DNA of 64,000 nt from Leptospiraceae bacterium. Lineage in GTDB: Bacteria > Spirochaetota > Leptospiria > Leptospirales > Leptospiraceae. A model generated the notes under the pieces. The model saw nothing but the letters and a program-made list of their open reading frames with translations, was not told where the DNA came from and did not search any database. This document shows positions 27,831-37,140 of the stretch, one piece after another (within the stretch, counting starts at the first letter, position 1; each line of letters starts with the position of its first letter). The translations under genes and the position numbers were made by a program. Location of the stretch: NCBI GenBank assembly GCA_024233875.1, contig JACKPB010000014.1, positions 29,216-93,215 of the forward strand. The letters run 5' to 3'.

Positions 27831-29261
27831 ATGAAGATCCTACATACTGCCGCTGAATTCTTCCCTTATATCAAAGTGGGGGGCTTATCCGATATGCTGG
27901 CTTCACTTAGTAAATATCAGTCCAAAAACAATGAAGTACATATTGCGCTCCCGCTCCTGGAATCTATTCGTCCCGAACTAAAATTCTTAAAAACAGAGAT
28001 CCCATGCATAGCAGATGAACTCAGGTACAATACAGATGCCTGCAAAGTTCTTGAAAAATCAAAATTTAGAAAAGTAAAGCACGGCAAGATCAATCTATAC
28101 TTCTTTGATTCCCCTCTATTCAGTCGTTATGATAAGATTTATGGAAATACAGATGAATTGTATAGTTTTGCTATCTTTTCCTATGCCTGCTATTATTTGG
28201 GGATTCACCTCGATGTGGATGTGGTTCATTCCCACGATTGGCACACTTCACTCGTATCGGTGATCAATAATACCCGATATCCGGGAAAGCCAACTGTGTT
28301 TACCATTCACAATCTCGCCTTTCAGGGAGATCATCCCTTTTGGATGACCAGTTTTCTCCGTACAGATCCCTTTCACATCCCTCTCGAAAGTATCGCGAAC
28401 TATGAAAAAGTGAATTATATGAAGGGCGCCCTCCAGTACACTCAGGAGATCACTACTGTGAGTAGAGGGTATCGGGATGAAATCCTGCACGAACCCCAGG
28501 GACTTTTTCTCTCCTGGATTTTGAATCAGAGGATCGATTCCTTCACGGGCATCATGAATGGTGTGGATGAGAAAGAATGGAATCCCAAATCCGATAAAAA
28601 AATCTATAAGAATTATACACTCAAAACAGTAGAAAAGGGAAAACGGGAAAATAAAGAAGCTCTCTACAAAGAATTTGGTCTGCCGGTTGATCCCGAGCGC
28701 CCTCTAATCGGAATGGTGAGTAGATTGACCCACCAAAAAGGGTTTGAAACCTTCCTCAATGCATTTCTAGCCCGATGGAATCTTCCTTTTTTCTATTTCA
28801 TTCTGGGAACAGGGGACAAGGAACTGGAAGGTCGGTTTTTCCATGAGTCTCATTTTTCCAATCACAGGCTCTTTTTCTATAAGGGCTTTGATGAAACTCT
28901 TGCCCGAAAGATTGAAGCCGCTTCCGATTTTTTTCTCATGCCCTCACTCTTTGAGCCCTGTGGTTTGAATCAAATGTACAGCCAGGTCTACGGAACAGTT
29001 CCCATTGTTTCTCGAGTTGGAGGTTTGAAAGACTCTGTTCGGGAAGATCCGGATTTGAATTTCTCTACCGGCTTGGTCTTTGAACCGGGACAGGATCATT
29101 CCTTAGCCTTTGCTTTGGATCGTGCTAGTACTTTGTACTACAACAAGGATGGCTTACATAAGGTCAGATCCAATATCATGAACTTAGATTGGAGTTGGAA
29201 GAATAGTGAAATGGAATACCATAGAATTTATGAAAAGGCAATTTCTAAAAAACTAATATAA
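27831..29261 (+). CDS. glgA: Glycogen (starch) synthase, GT5
   Basis: 476 residues. Adds glucose from ADP-glucose (or a related donor) to alpha-1,4-glucan. The N-terminal KVGGLSDM motif binds the donor, and the C-terminal PSLFEPCGLNQMYSQVYGT plus VSRVGGLKDSV carries the catalytic Glu region; both are typical of GT5. No glgB or glgC is in the window, so the pathway context is missing. A ktrA-like gene starts nine bases after its stop. Confidence 0.88.
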   Translation: MKILHTAAEFFPYIKVGGLSDMLASLSKYQSKNNEVHIALPLLESIRPELKFLKTEIPCIADELRYNTDACKVLEKSKFRKVKHGKINLYFFDSPLFSRYDKIYGNTDELYSFAIFSYACYYLGIHLDVDVVHSHDWHTSLVSVINNTRYPGKPTVFTIHNLAFQGDHPFWMTSFLRTDPFHIPLESIANYEKVNYMKGALQYTQEITTVSRGYRDEILHEPQGLFLSWILNQRIDSFTGIMNGVDEKEWNPKSDKKIYKNYTLKTVEKGKRENKEALYKEFGLPVDPERPLIGMVSRLTHQKGFETFLNAFLARWNLPFFYFILGTGDKELEGRFFHESHFSNHRLFFYKGFDETLARKIEAASDFFLMPSLFEPCGLNQMYSQVYGTVPIVSRVGGLKDSVREDPDLNFSTGLVFEPGQDHSLAFALDRASTLYYNKDGLHKVRSNIMNLDWSWKNSEMEYHRIYEKAISKKLI

Positions 29262-29270
29262 ATCAATTCC

Positions 29271-29969
29271 ATGAATGAAAAAAAAATAGCTGTCATCGGT
29301 TTGGGGGGATTTGGCAAAGAATTGGTCAAATGCCTCCACGAGGAGCAACATGAGGTCATGGCTATCGATGTCAATAAAGATCTCATTGAGGACATCAAAG
29401 AAGATTGTACGAATGCTGTCTGCCTCGATGCAACAGACGAAAATGTAATGAAAGCTCAGGGCTTGAATGAATTTGACTTTGTTATCCTGGCAGTGGCTGA
29501 TGATTTCGAAACTCTCATCATCACAGCCGATATTTTGAAGCGAATCGGTGTCAAAGAAATCATAGCCCGATATCAGACTGAACTCCACGTCAGAATCTTA
29601 AAAATGCTTGGGATTACCCATATTTTCAATCCGGAAGAGAAAGCCGCAAAGAACATGGCAGAGATGTTCAGTCACTCTAACATGCGTGGCTCCACAATCA
29701 TTACGGAAGAATTTCGAATTGCCGAGCTCATAGTTCCTAAAAATTTCGTCGGAAAAACTCTCGGAGAAGTCAAACTAAAAGAGAAGTACAAACTATTGCT
29801 TATCACCATAAAAAGATCCAAACCAAATCCATTGGCAAAGCGGAAGGGAGACCAGCCTATAGAGGAATCTATAGGAATTCCTAGTTTGCACACTCAGTTT
29901 CGAAACAATGATGTGATGGTAGTTTTCGGAGCGCATGATGATGTTGAAAAGTTTCTGACGACTTTCTGA
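29271..29969 (+). CDS. K+ channel regulatory subunit, KtrA/TrkA type
   Basis: 232 residues: RCK-N Rossmann domain with GLGGFG (residues 10-15) and an acidic residue at the end of strand 2 (AIDVNKD), then an RCK-C domain (about 145-232). Such cytosolic rings bind nucleotides and gate KtrB/TrkH-type potassium channels. A matching membrane subunit is in the window at 55738-57561, although not adjacent. It may be co-transcribed with glgA. Confidence 0.88.
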   Translation: MNEKKIAVIGLGGFGKELVKCLHEEQHEVMAIDVNKDLIEDIKEDCTNAVCLDATDENVMKAQGLNEFDFVILAVADDFETLIITADILKRIGVKEIIARYQTELHVRILKMLGITHIFNPEEKAAKNMAEMFSHSNMRGSTIITEEFRIAELIVPKNFVGKTLGEVKLKEKYKLLLITIKRSKPNPLAKRKGDQPIEESIGIPSLHTQFRNNDVMVVFGAHDDVEKFLTTF

Positions 29970-30086
29970 TTTCTTCTTCAGATTGATAGTTTCCTTGTGA
30001 GATTTTTCAGTTAAAAAAAATTAGTTAAATTAATGAAATTGGAAGGACCAGGGAATGGGATTTCCTTTTCTTATTTAGAGGATTTT

Positions 30087-30842
30087 ATGAATTTTCATAG
30101 ATTATTTAAGTTCTTTCCTGTTGTAGCTGTCGCTCTTGGCCTGAGTGCCGATGATCTTTATCTAGGTCAAACCCCGGAAAAATACCTCATGGGGGACTAC
30201 AATGGGGGAAAGGTACACAAAGTTTTTGTGAATAAGATAGAAAAAAGTAGTTTTCGGATGAGACCGGATGTAATGGCTGCGTTTCAGAAAATGATTGAAG
30301 CGTATGACAAAGATCGAAAAGGAAAATCAAATGAGCATATTTTCGTTCGATCGGGATTCAGAAGTTATGCTGATCAAAAGTACATCTGGGAAACAAAATT
30401 CACAGGCAAAAGAAAGATGAGAGAATCTGTTGAAGGAAAGAAGCCGGAAGAGATTGTATCACTGATACTCCAATACTCCAGTGCTCCGGGGACTTCACGC
30501 CACCATTGGGGAACTGACATAGATATCAATTCCTTTGATAATACCTACTTTGAGAAGGGGGGCAAGGGTGAATTTCTCTACTCCTGGCTCCAGGAAAATG
30601 CTTCCAAATTTGGTTTTTGTCAACCTTATAATGAGTATTCCAAAAGAGGTGAAAAAGGCTACTACCTAGAAAGATGGCATTGGTCTTATAAGCCTGTGTC
30701 TTCCAAGCTTGAAAAAGAATGGCAAAAAGCTTATCAGAGTAAAAAAATTATTATCAAAGGAAAGTTTATGGGATCCAATACAATGTCTGATGATCTTCCA
30801 CTAACTTATGTTACTTCAGTCAATACTGATTGTAAGGAATAA
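30087..30842 (+). CDS. M15-family peptidase (VanY-like D,D-carboxypeptidase)
   Basis: 251 residues from ATG 30087, selected because AGAGGA precedes it and it opens with a signal peptide (FFPVVAVALGLSA); an earlier ATG adds 18 unsuitable residues. Zinc-site motifs are SRHHWGTDIDI and ERWHWSY, with the substrate Arg in RSGFRSYADQ. It should trim or cross-link-edit peptidoglycan stem peptides in the periplasm. A GDT1-like gene starts two bases after its stop. Confidence 0.85.
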   Translation: MNFHRLFKFFPVVAVALGLSADDLYLGQTPEKYLMGDYNGGKVHKVFVNKIEKSSFRMRPDVMAAFQKMIEAYDKDRKGKSNEHIFVRSGFRSYADQKYIWETKFTGKRKMRESVEGKKPEEIVSLILQYSSAPGTSRHHWGTDIDINSFDNTYFEKGGKGEFLYSWLQENASKFGFCQPYNEYSKRGEKGYYLERWHWSYKPVSSKLEKEWQKAYQSKKIIIKGKFMGSNTMSDDLPLTYVTSVNTDCKE

Positions 30843-30844
30843 AT

Positions 30845-31126
30845 TTGGATATCAGATTATTTCTCACGACTTTTCTTACTATATTTTTAGCCGAACTCGG
30901 AGACAAGACTCAATTGGCTACTATGGGTCTCTCCGCTTCCGGTGATTCAAAATGGACAGTCTTTTTGGCATCTGCCTCTGCTCTGACTCTCAGTTCCGGA
31001 CTGGGGGTCCTGGCAGGATCTGTCCTCAGTAAATACATTCATCCTGATTTATTACAAAAATTGTCTGGAATTTTGTTTCTGGGTTTGGGAGCTTTTCTGA
31101 GCTATAGGGCTTTTTGGGGAAAATAG
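30845..31126 (+). CDS. Half-size GDT1/TMEM165-family membrane protein
   Basis: 93 residues from TTG 30845, with AAGGAA a few bases upstream. The family motif E-x-G-D-K-T-Q is at residues 17-23 and three hydrophobic segments fill the protein. Full-length members (Ca2+/Mn2+ transporters or exporters) carry two such halves, so this one should form a homo- or heterodimer. No second half is nearby. Confidence 0.8.
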   Translation: MDIRLFLTTFLTIFLAELGDKTQLATMGLSASGDSKWTVFLASASALTLSSGLGVLAGSVLSKYIHPDLLQKLSGILFLGLGAFLSYRAFWGK

Positions 31127-31129
31127 CTC

Positions 31130-31396
31130 TCAGTTGGTTCGAAAATGAAATTCCCCTTCTTCAGTTGCATATTCTTCAAATACTTTACGAATTAGTTTAA
31201 TATCTGTACCTAATTTCTTCACTGTAGATTTGTAATCCAACCATTCTACCGAGCAGGGGAGATCCATTTCGGTTAGGCAGTCATAGAGTGCGTCCAGGTT
31301 GTAACCGTAAGATTCGGGAAATTCGAGAGTTTTTAAGAGAATGTTGTGCACTTCGTGAATTGTGCCGGCTGATTCTGTAATCAATTGATAGGACAT
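31130..31396 (-). CDS. Barstar-family ribonuclease inhibitor
   Basis: 88 residues with the barstar hallmark PESYGYNLDALYDCLTEMD; the Asp in LYDCL is at the position that contacts the barnase active site. The C-terminal helix and strand (RKVFEEYATEEGEF) also fit. No signal peptide, so it is cytosolic. It lies five bases downstream of a barnase homologue in the same transcript, the normal producer-protection arrangement. Confidence 0.9.
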   Translation of the reverse strand: MSYQLITESAGTIHEVHNILLKTLEFPESYGYNLDALYDCLTEMDLPCSVEWLDYKSTVKKLGTDIKLIRKVFEEYATEEGEFHFRTN

Positions 31397-31401
31397 GAAT
31401 T

Positions 31402-31818
31402 TTATCTAACTTCCTGAAATGTTTTGTAGTGATCTTCCGTTTTAAAGATGTGGATTTCTTTCTTGGTTCTATCCAGACAGTAGACGATTCGCCTTCCACC
31501 TCTCCGTCCTCCCTGATAGTCGATGTCAGCCTCTATCCATTTGGTACTTTTTCCACATTGATGAACCGGGAGCTTTTTTTCACGGTTTCCAAATCGATCT
31601 CCACCAATACTCATGCCGGGTAGAACTTTGTGGAGATTCCCCCGGGAAGGAATCCAACCTTTTGATTTGGCTTCTTTCTTGGTGATATAAAAATCAGGAA
31701 GAGTTTTGTGGATTTTTAAGTATTCCGATACGGATTGAAAACTAGAGTCGGGCTTCTCCGCAAATAAGGGAGATAGCAGTGAAATCAGTATTGTACTAAA
31801 GAGTAGGGCTTTCATCAT
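31402..31818 (-). CDS. Secreted barnase-type ribonuclease
   Basis: 138 residues: signal peptide (cleavage near LFA-E, residue 20), then a full barnase fold with DFYITKKEAKSKGW, SIGGDRFGNRE, the catalytic Glu96 in WIEADIDY, paired Arg in GGRRGGRRIVY and the catalytic His130 in TEDHYKTF. All barnase active-site positions I can check are present. Cys88 and Cys114, absent from Bacillus barnase, could form a disulfide. It hydrolyses single-stranded RNA and is probably exported as a toxin or nutrient nuclease. Confidence 0.9.
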   Translation of the reverse strand: MMKALLFSTILISLLSPLFAEKPDSSFQSVSEYLKIHKTLPDFYITKKEAKSKGWIPSRGNLHKVLPGMSIGGDRFGNREKKLPVHQCGKSTKWIEADIDYQGGRRGGRRIVYCLDRTKKEIHIFKTEDHYKTFQEVR

Positions 31819-31997
31819 CTAAAATAATTCCGTAGAATTAATTCAAAAAATTCATTTTGCATTTTGCAATGAAAATTTAATGATTTTAAAAAAAAATCAT
31901 ACCTGAAGCATGGAATAGCCCTCTCTCCTATCTTTGTGCGGAATGCATTTGCAACTTTGCTTTGATTTTTTATTCTTTTTTCCGTTTGCTGGGGGGC

Positions 31998-32720
31998 TGT
32001 TCAACTTTCCATTGCATCTTTTTCTGATCGAAGGATTTTTTTCTATTACCTCTGACGTGGGTCAATTTCGATCCCTGAGCGGAGTCGAAGGGCAACTTTC
32101 CATCCTGATGCTCTATCGTCATACAGGTTCCTTTCGCTCGAAACTCTCGGGCAAAAAACAATTTTTTCTTTGCAGGAGGCTACCGCTAGCGCGGGGCTTT
32201 CTTCTGTTCAACTTTCCATCCTGATGCTCTATCGTCATACAGGCTCCTTTCGCTCGAAACTTTCGGGCAAAAAACAATTTTTTCCTTTCAGGAGGCTACC
32301 GCTAGCGCGGGGCTTTCTTCTGTTCAACTTTCCATCCTGATGCTCTATCGTCATACAAGGTTCCTTTCGCTCGAAACTTTCGGGCAAAAAACGAGAGTCG
32401 GAGAACAGATCCGACATCTCTAAATTTTTGCTCCGAGAAGTTTCAGCTATGGAACCTGTATTTCTTTAGAATCAGGATGGAAAGGATGGTTTTTTGTTGG
32501 GGGATACTTTGGTTGGAAGCCTTTGTTCTGGTCGAAGGATTCGGTGATCGAGTGATTTTTTCCCCTTTTGATAGGATCTACTTTCATCCCGTTTTAGGTT
32601 CGTATTACAGTTATTGTAAAAATTGTATCGAGATCTCGGTTTTGGAGGAGGACTCTTTTCTACTACCTCTGACGTGAGTCAATTTCGGTCCCTGAGCGGA
32701 GTCGAAGGGCAGCTTTCTAT
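31998..32720 (+). repeat. Composite structured repeat, copy 1
   Basis: Long repeat shared with 33519-34065, 36476-37100, 61676-61990 and 63500-64000. Order of blocks: CATTGCATCTTTTTCTGATC, the palindrome at 32073-32092, 116-bp tandem units, the hairpin GTCGGA/TCCGAC (about 32395-32413), then a block ending near GGTCGAAGGA. It continues at 32546-32720 in a block otherwise seen only at 63611-63722. Apparent small frames inside it are repeated in step with the DNA and are not supported as genes. Bases 31819-31997 between it and the barnase gene show nothing else. Confidence 0.8.
32111..32400 (+). repeat. 116-bp tandem repeat array
   Basis: The string CTCTATCGTCATACA begins at 32111, 32227 and 32343, giving a 116-bp period with two full units and part of a third. 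Units differ at only a few bases. The same pair with the same spacing occurs at about 33725/33841 and 36564/36681. Each unit contains TTTCG-CT-CGAAA and a GCTAGC-centred palindrome. Confidence 0.85.
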
Positions 32721-32990
32721 TGGGTGAGATCCATGGGTCTAGCCGATGGGCTGTCACCCTAGATTAGGCTTTTTCTCTCTAAAACCCTTGATTTTATTGA
32801 TTATTTGAAATTAGTGCAAATGATTTGCACTAAAATTCTGAAAAATTTTATGGTCTACCCTCTTTCATTGAATTCTAAAATAGACAAACCTATCCATTTA
32901 AGATTAATATTGTTTGTTCCAGCTCTTCAGGATTGTTAGGTGTAATTTTTTTTCTAAAACTCAAATTTTTTTTCAAAATATCTGCTACAA

Positions 32991-33518
32991 GTGAAGGATT
33001 TTGGAACCCTCTATGTAAGGAGAAACTATGAAAACATTCATCTATGCACTTATACGAACACCCATATCGGAAAAGAAGCGGAATCTCTCTTGACAGAAAT
33101 GGAAAACTGGATAGATTTTAAGATCAATACTCAGGAAACTAAAATCATGAAAGAAGACATCTACCCGATTCATAGAGAAACTGATGGAATTCGATCCGAA
33201 ATTCGGATTCTTGCGGAAACGATGCAAAATGGTTTTACCCTCATGAAAGAGCGATTTGAAAAAATGGACCAGAAGATGAACCTCGGGTTCGAAAAAATGG
33301 ATCAGAAGATGGATTTCATTCGGGAGAATCTTGAACAACAGATTCAATCTTCAAAAGAGAATCTGGAGCAACAGATCAAATCTGAAAAAGAAATCAACCA
33401 ACAGAGATTTCTGGCTATGGAAAACCATTTTAAGTTTCATGAGAAATTATTGTACACCATCATTGGTTTGATGGTTACCCTCTCCATTGCGGTTGTGGTG
33501 AAGATATTGATGGTTTGA
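32991..33518 (+). CDS. Small coiled-coil protein with C-terminal membrane helix
   Basis: Up to 175 residues: a Glu/Lys/Met-rich coiled coil with near-repeats (ERFEKMDQKMNLGFEKMDQKMDF, then ENLEQQI twice) and a C-terminal membrane segment (LLYTIIGLMVTLSIAVVV). Its shape is like small phage- or IS-associated tail-anchored proteins; I do not recognise a named family. The GTG start at 32991 has no ribosome-binding site, whereas an ATG at 33028 in another frame has AAGGAG five bases upstream, so the N-terminus may be frameshifted. It lies between two repeat copies. Confidence 0.55.
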   Translation: MKDFGTLYVRRNYENIHLCTYTNTHIGKEAESLLTEMENWIDFKINTQETKIMKEDIYPIHRETDGIRSEIRILAETMQNGFTLMKERFEKMDQKMNLGFEKMDQKMDFIRENLEQQIQSSKENLEQQIKSEKEINQQRFLAMENHFKFHEKLLYTIIGLMVTLSIAVVVKILMV

Positions 33519-34065
33519 TGTGCCATTGTATCTTTTTCTGATCGAAGGATATTTCCATTGCATGGATCTAGTGTCATCCTGAGGTTCTCGAAGGGTGCTA
33601 ATATGGAAAATGTTTTCATTGCATGGAGCATCTTCTTCTGATCGAACGATATTTTTCTTTTACCTCTGACGTGGGTCAATTTCGGTCCCTGAGCGGAGTC
33701 GAAGGGCAACTTTCCATCCTGATATTCTATCGTCATACAGGTTCCTTTCGCTCGAAACTTTCGGGCAAAAAACAATTTTTTCCTTTCAGGAGGCTACCGC
33801 TAGCGCGGGGCTTTCTTCTGTTCAACTTTCCATCCTGATATTCTATCGTCATACAAGGTTCCTTTCGCTCGAAACTTTCGGGCAAAAAACGAGAGTCGGA
33901 GAACAGATCCGACATCTCTAAATTTTTGCTCCGAGAAGTTTCAGCTATGGAACCTGTATTTCTTTAGAATCAGGATGGAAAGGATGGTTTTTTGTTGGGG
34001 GATTCTTTGGTTGGAAGCCTTTGTTCTGGTCGAAGGACTTTTCCATTGCATGGAGCATCTTTTTC
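33519..34065 (+). repeat. Composite structured repeat, copy 2 (interrupted by IS66)
   Basis: Contains CATTGCATGG stretches, a CCTGAGGTTCTCGAAGGG variant (about 33575), the palindrome at 33687-33706, two 116-bp units, the GTCGGA/TCCGAC hairpin (about 33896) and the TTTCAGCTATGGAACCTGTA block. It ends at the IS66 left end. The interrupted text resumes at 36468. Confidence 0.8.
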
Positions 34066-34123
34066 GTAAGCGCTAAAACTCCCACAGGTTCACAAAACTC
34101 TTTTTTCTGTTAAACTATCCATT

Positions 34124-34399
34124 ATGGATAAACATACAATAATGAAAAAGCATGTTAAGAACTGGCAGAAGAGCGGTAAAAGTATCCGAGCCTATTGTCG
34201 CGAGAATGATATAACTGTAGATTCCTTTTCGAATTGGAGATATAAATATGCGAAGGAAACAGTAAATCATCGTATAAAAACAATACTTCCGGTTAAGATA
34301 GAAGAGCCTGAACCTGAATTTTCTCAATCTCCTTTAGAAGTTTCGATACAAATAGAGAATAACTCCGTGATTAATATCAGAATCAGGAAACCGCAATGA
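34124..34399 (+). CDS. tnpA: IS66 accessory protein TnpA
   Basis: 91 residues with the IS66 OrfA helix-turn-helix pattern (KKHVKNWQKSGKSIRAYCRE, then FSNWRYKYA). These proteins accompany IS66 transposition; their exact biochemical role is poorly known. The stop overlaps the next start (ATGA), the usual coupling in this family. Intact. Confidence 0.88.
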   Translation: MDKHTIMKKHVKNWQKSGKSIRAYCRENDITVDSFSNWRYKYAKETVNHRIKTILPVKIEEPEPEFSQSPLEVSIQIENNSVINIRIRKPQ

Positions 34400-34743
34400 T
34401 TCTCCGCGATCCATTGAAATTGAAAGTATACATCAGAACGGGCTATACCGACATGAGAAAGTCATGGAATGGATTGTATGGAATTATAAAGGAGGAGATG
34501 AATCTGGATCCATATAGTCGTTCCTTGTTTCTCTTCAGCGGACATTCCCGAAAACTGATCAAAATATTCTACTGGGATGGAAATGGATTCTGCATCTGGC
34601 AGAAGAAATTGGAAAAAGGACAATTTGCATGGCCCTCCGGATCAATGGATAGAGTAACTATATCCAGAAGAGAATTGAACTGGTTATTGAGAGGAATTGA
34701 TTTCAGAAAGGAGCATAGAGAATTAATTTTTCCTAATGAATAA
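34396..34743 (+). CDS. tnpB: IS66 accessory protein TnpB
   Basis: 115 residues of the IS66 OrfB family (not the IS200/IS605 TnpB nuclease). Family text is clear: RTGYTDMRKSWNGLYGII, LFLFSGHSRKLIKIFYWDGN, GFCIWQKKLEKGQF. Full length and intact. It overlaps tnpA by four bases and is followed after 45 bases by tnpC. Confidence 0.92.
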   Translation: MILRDPLKLKVYIRTGYTDMRKSWNGLYGIIKEEMNLDPYSRSLFLFSGHSRKLIKIFYWDGNGFCIWQKKLEKGQFAWPSGSMDRVTISRRELNWLLRGIDFRKEHRELIFPNE

Positions 34744-34788
34744 AAAAAAGTAGTTGTACGGTAATGTATTATCATAAATTCTGTCACC

Positions 34789-36455
34789 GTGCAACTTCCT
34801 GAAAATCTCCCCGATGATCCCAAAGAACTAAAGAAAATTGTATTACAATTATCTGCACAGCAACAAAACTTAAACATAAAATTAGATAATCTAAAAGTCT
34901 CACACAATAAAACCCTAATAGAGAAACAAAATAAAATCAATACCCTTCAGCATGGTATAACCGAAAGGGATAGAGCTATTGAAAAATTGAAGGGAATGTT
35001 TAAAAACCTCCAAAGAATGAATTTCGGAGCTAAGTCCGAGAAAATAGATCCCTTTATTTACTATCAGGATCTCTTCTTTAACGAAGCAGAATTGGGATTG
35101 CATGACGAGAAAACCCTTTTTGAATCCCATTCGGATGAAGTAGAAGTCAAATCCCATACAAGAAAGAAAGTAGGACGAAAAGCACTTCCCGATCACTTAA
35201 AGAGAGTGGAAGAAAAACATGATATTCCTGAAGAAGAAAAGACATGTAATTGCGGTCACAGATTGACAGAAATAGAACCGGAAGTATCCGAGCAGATTGT
35301 AATCGTTCCTCCTCAGGTCTATGTAAGACAGCACAGAAGGGCTAAATACACATGCAATCATTGCAAAGGGGATGAAAGAAATGAAGCCGGAAAAATCATT
35401 GTAACTGCTCCATACAAAACTCCCCAGATCTACCCCGGTAGCAATCTGACGGTAGAAACACTAGTCTTCCTCTTGATTGCCAAGTGGTTGGATGGTATAC
35501 CTTTTTACCGATTGTCGGAAATGTTGCTCCGGAGTAAAATTGAGATACCGAGAAGCACGATGAGTAATTGGGTAATCGGAGTGTATTTGCTGTATCTGGA
35601 ATTATTATCCTTTTCCCTAAACTTGTGAAGAGCGGAAGGATGATCAGAGTGGATGAAACGAACTATCAGGTTCATAAAGAAAAGATAGGAAGAATACTTC
35701 TGTATCCTATATGTGGGTATTCCGTGGAGGAAGACCGGACAAACCGATCATTTATTATCAATATCGAACATCGAGATCGGCTGAGTTTTTAAAGGAATTC
35801 TTGAATGGATATGAAGGCTTCATTCAGGCTGATGGTTTGGCGACATACAATGCTCATTTGAAAGAGACACCTGAAATCCTGCTTGCCGGATGTCTTGCTC
35901 ATGTCAGACGGAAATTTGAAAATTCGTTCAAGGCATCCAATGAAAAATCAGCAGAAAAGATCTTATTTACCATTAAGAAATTGTATGACGTCGAGAAGAA
36001 AATTAGAAATCATGATTACTACAGGAATGGAAATTTTGAGGAGATTGTAAAAATCAGACAGAGAATCCAAGCCTCTAATGGATCATCTTTACAATCAAAT
36101 TCTTATGGAATCGCAGAATCCGAAGAAATCCAATGGACTGAGAGTCGCAGTGAACTATGCTCTGAAAGAATGGAAAAAGATTATACTCTATTTGGACAAT
36201 GGTGAAATCTATATTGATAACAACCTTGTAGAAAATGCCATCCGTCCATTTGTTCTGGGTAGGAAGAATTGGTTATTTGCGGACGTTCCGGAAGGAGCAG
36301 AAGCTTCGGCGATGTATCTATCCATATTACAAACATTTAAAGCCAACGGATTGAATCCTCAGGATGCCGCTATCGAGTTCTTCTCAAAATTGCCGACCTG
36401 CAATACCTCAGAGGAAGCCGAAACTCTTTTTAAATCCATCCTTGGATGGGGTTAA
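34789..36455 (+). pseudogene. tnpC: IS66 transposase TnpC, three frameshifts
   Basis: Begins at GTG 34789 with the N-terminal helix-coil, the zinc-like CNCGHRLTEIEPEVSEQ segment and RAKYTCNHCKG. The frame is lost near 35600, resumes in a second frame (GRMIRVDETNYQVHKEK), shifts again near 35685 to a third (SYMWVFRGGRPDKP, FIQADGLATYN, CLAHVRRKF) and again near 36060 (KPLMDHLYNQIL to NNLVENAIRPF). The DDE catalytic residues (VDET, QADG, VENA) are thus split over frames. Unless these are sequencing errors, the element cannot transpose by itself. Confidence 0.9.
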
Positions 36456-36475
36456 ATTTGCGGTTACTCTTTTTC

Positions 36476-37100
36476 TGATCGAAGGATTTTCTTTTATTAC
36501 CGCTGACGTGAGTCAATTTCGGTCCCTGAGCGTAGTCGAAGGGCAACTTTCCATCCTGTGATGCTCTATCGTCATACAAAGTTCCTTTCGCTCGAAACTT
36601 TCGGGCAAAAAACAATTTTTTCCTTTCAGGAGGCTACCGCTAGCGCGGGGCTTTCTTCTGTTCAACTTTCCATCCTGATATTCTATCGTCATACAAGGTT
36701 CCTTTCGCTCGAAACTTTCGGGCAAAAAACGAGAGTCGGAGAACAGATCCGACATCTCTAAATTTTTGCTCCGAGAAGTTTCAGCTATGGAACCTGTATT
36801 TCTTTAGAATCAGGATGGAAAGGCTGGTTTTTTGTTGGGGGATACTTTGGTTGGAAGCCTTTGTTCTGGTCGAAGGATTTTCTTTTATTACCGCTGACGT
36901 GAGTCAATTTCGGTCCCTGAGCGTAGTCGAAGGGCAACTTTCCATCCTGATACTCTATCGTCATACAAGGTTCCTTTCGCTCGAAAGTTGTCGATACAAT
37001 TTATCCTCGAAGATAAGAATCTTTATTTCTTTAGAATCAGGATTGAAAGGCTGGTTTTTTATTTGGGAGATTCTTTTATCGTTCTTCTGGTAGTTTGGAT
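36476..37100 (+). repeat. Composite structured repeat, copy 3
   Basis: Continues the repeat broken by IS66: palindrome variant CCCTGAGCGTAGTCGAAGGG at 36524-36543 and again at 36915-36934, two 116/117-bp units, the GTCGGA/TCCGAC hairpin near 36736 and the TGGAACCTGTATTTC block near 36788. The second palindrome is followed by a truncated TTTCGCTCGAAAG unit. Bases 37101-37140 and 37267-37458 outside this and the next relic are AT-rich with nothing I can name. Confidence 0.8.
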
Positions 37101-37140
37101 GATTTAGTCGTTAGGTATGAATTGAGAAGGAGGTTTGGAT

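Larger units (their letters stand above)
34066..36467 (+). mobile_element. IS66-family insertion sequence
   Basis: 2402 bp. The left end starts GTAAGCGCTAAAAC and the right end, read inward, starts GTAACCGCAAAT: imperfect terminal repeats of IS66 type. The 8 bases outside each end are identical (TCTTTTTC at 34058-34065 and 36468-36475), the target duplication length expected for IS66. Inside are tnpA, tnpB and a broken tnpC in the standard order. Removing the element restores text found intact in other repeat copies. Confidence 0.92.

Noticed and set aside
32111..32400. CRISPR-like array
   Set aside because: The period is 116 bp, units are adjacent without unique spacers, and no cas gene is near.
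31934..32417. Several small frames in the repeats, some recurring (MSDLFSDSRFLPESFERKE type)
   Set aside because: They recur because the DNA recurs, exist on both strands, and show no start signals or codon-level conservation.
34789..36455. Programmed frameshifting in the IS66 transposase
   Set aside because: Three separate shifts in different directions without slippery sequence; IS66 tnpC is normally one frame.
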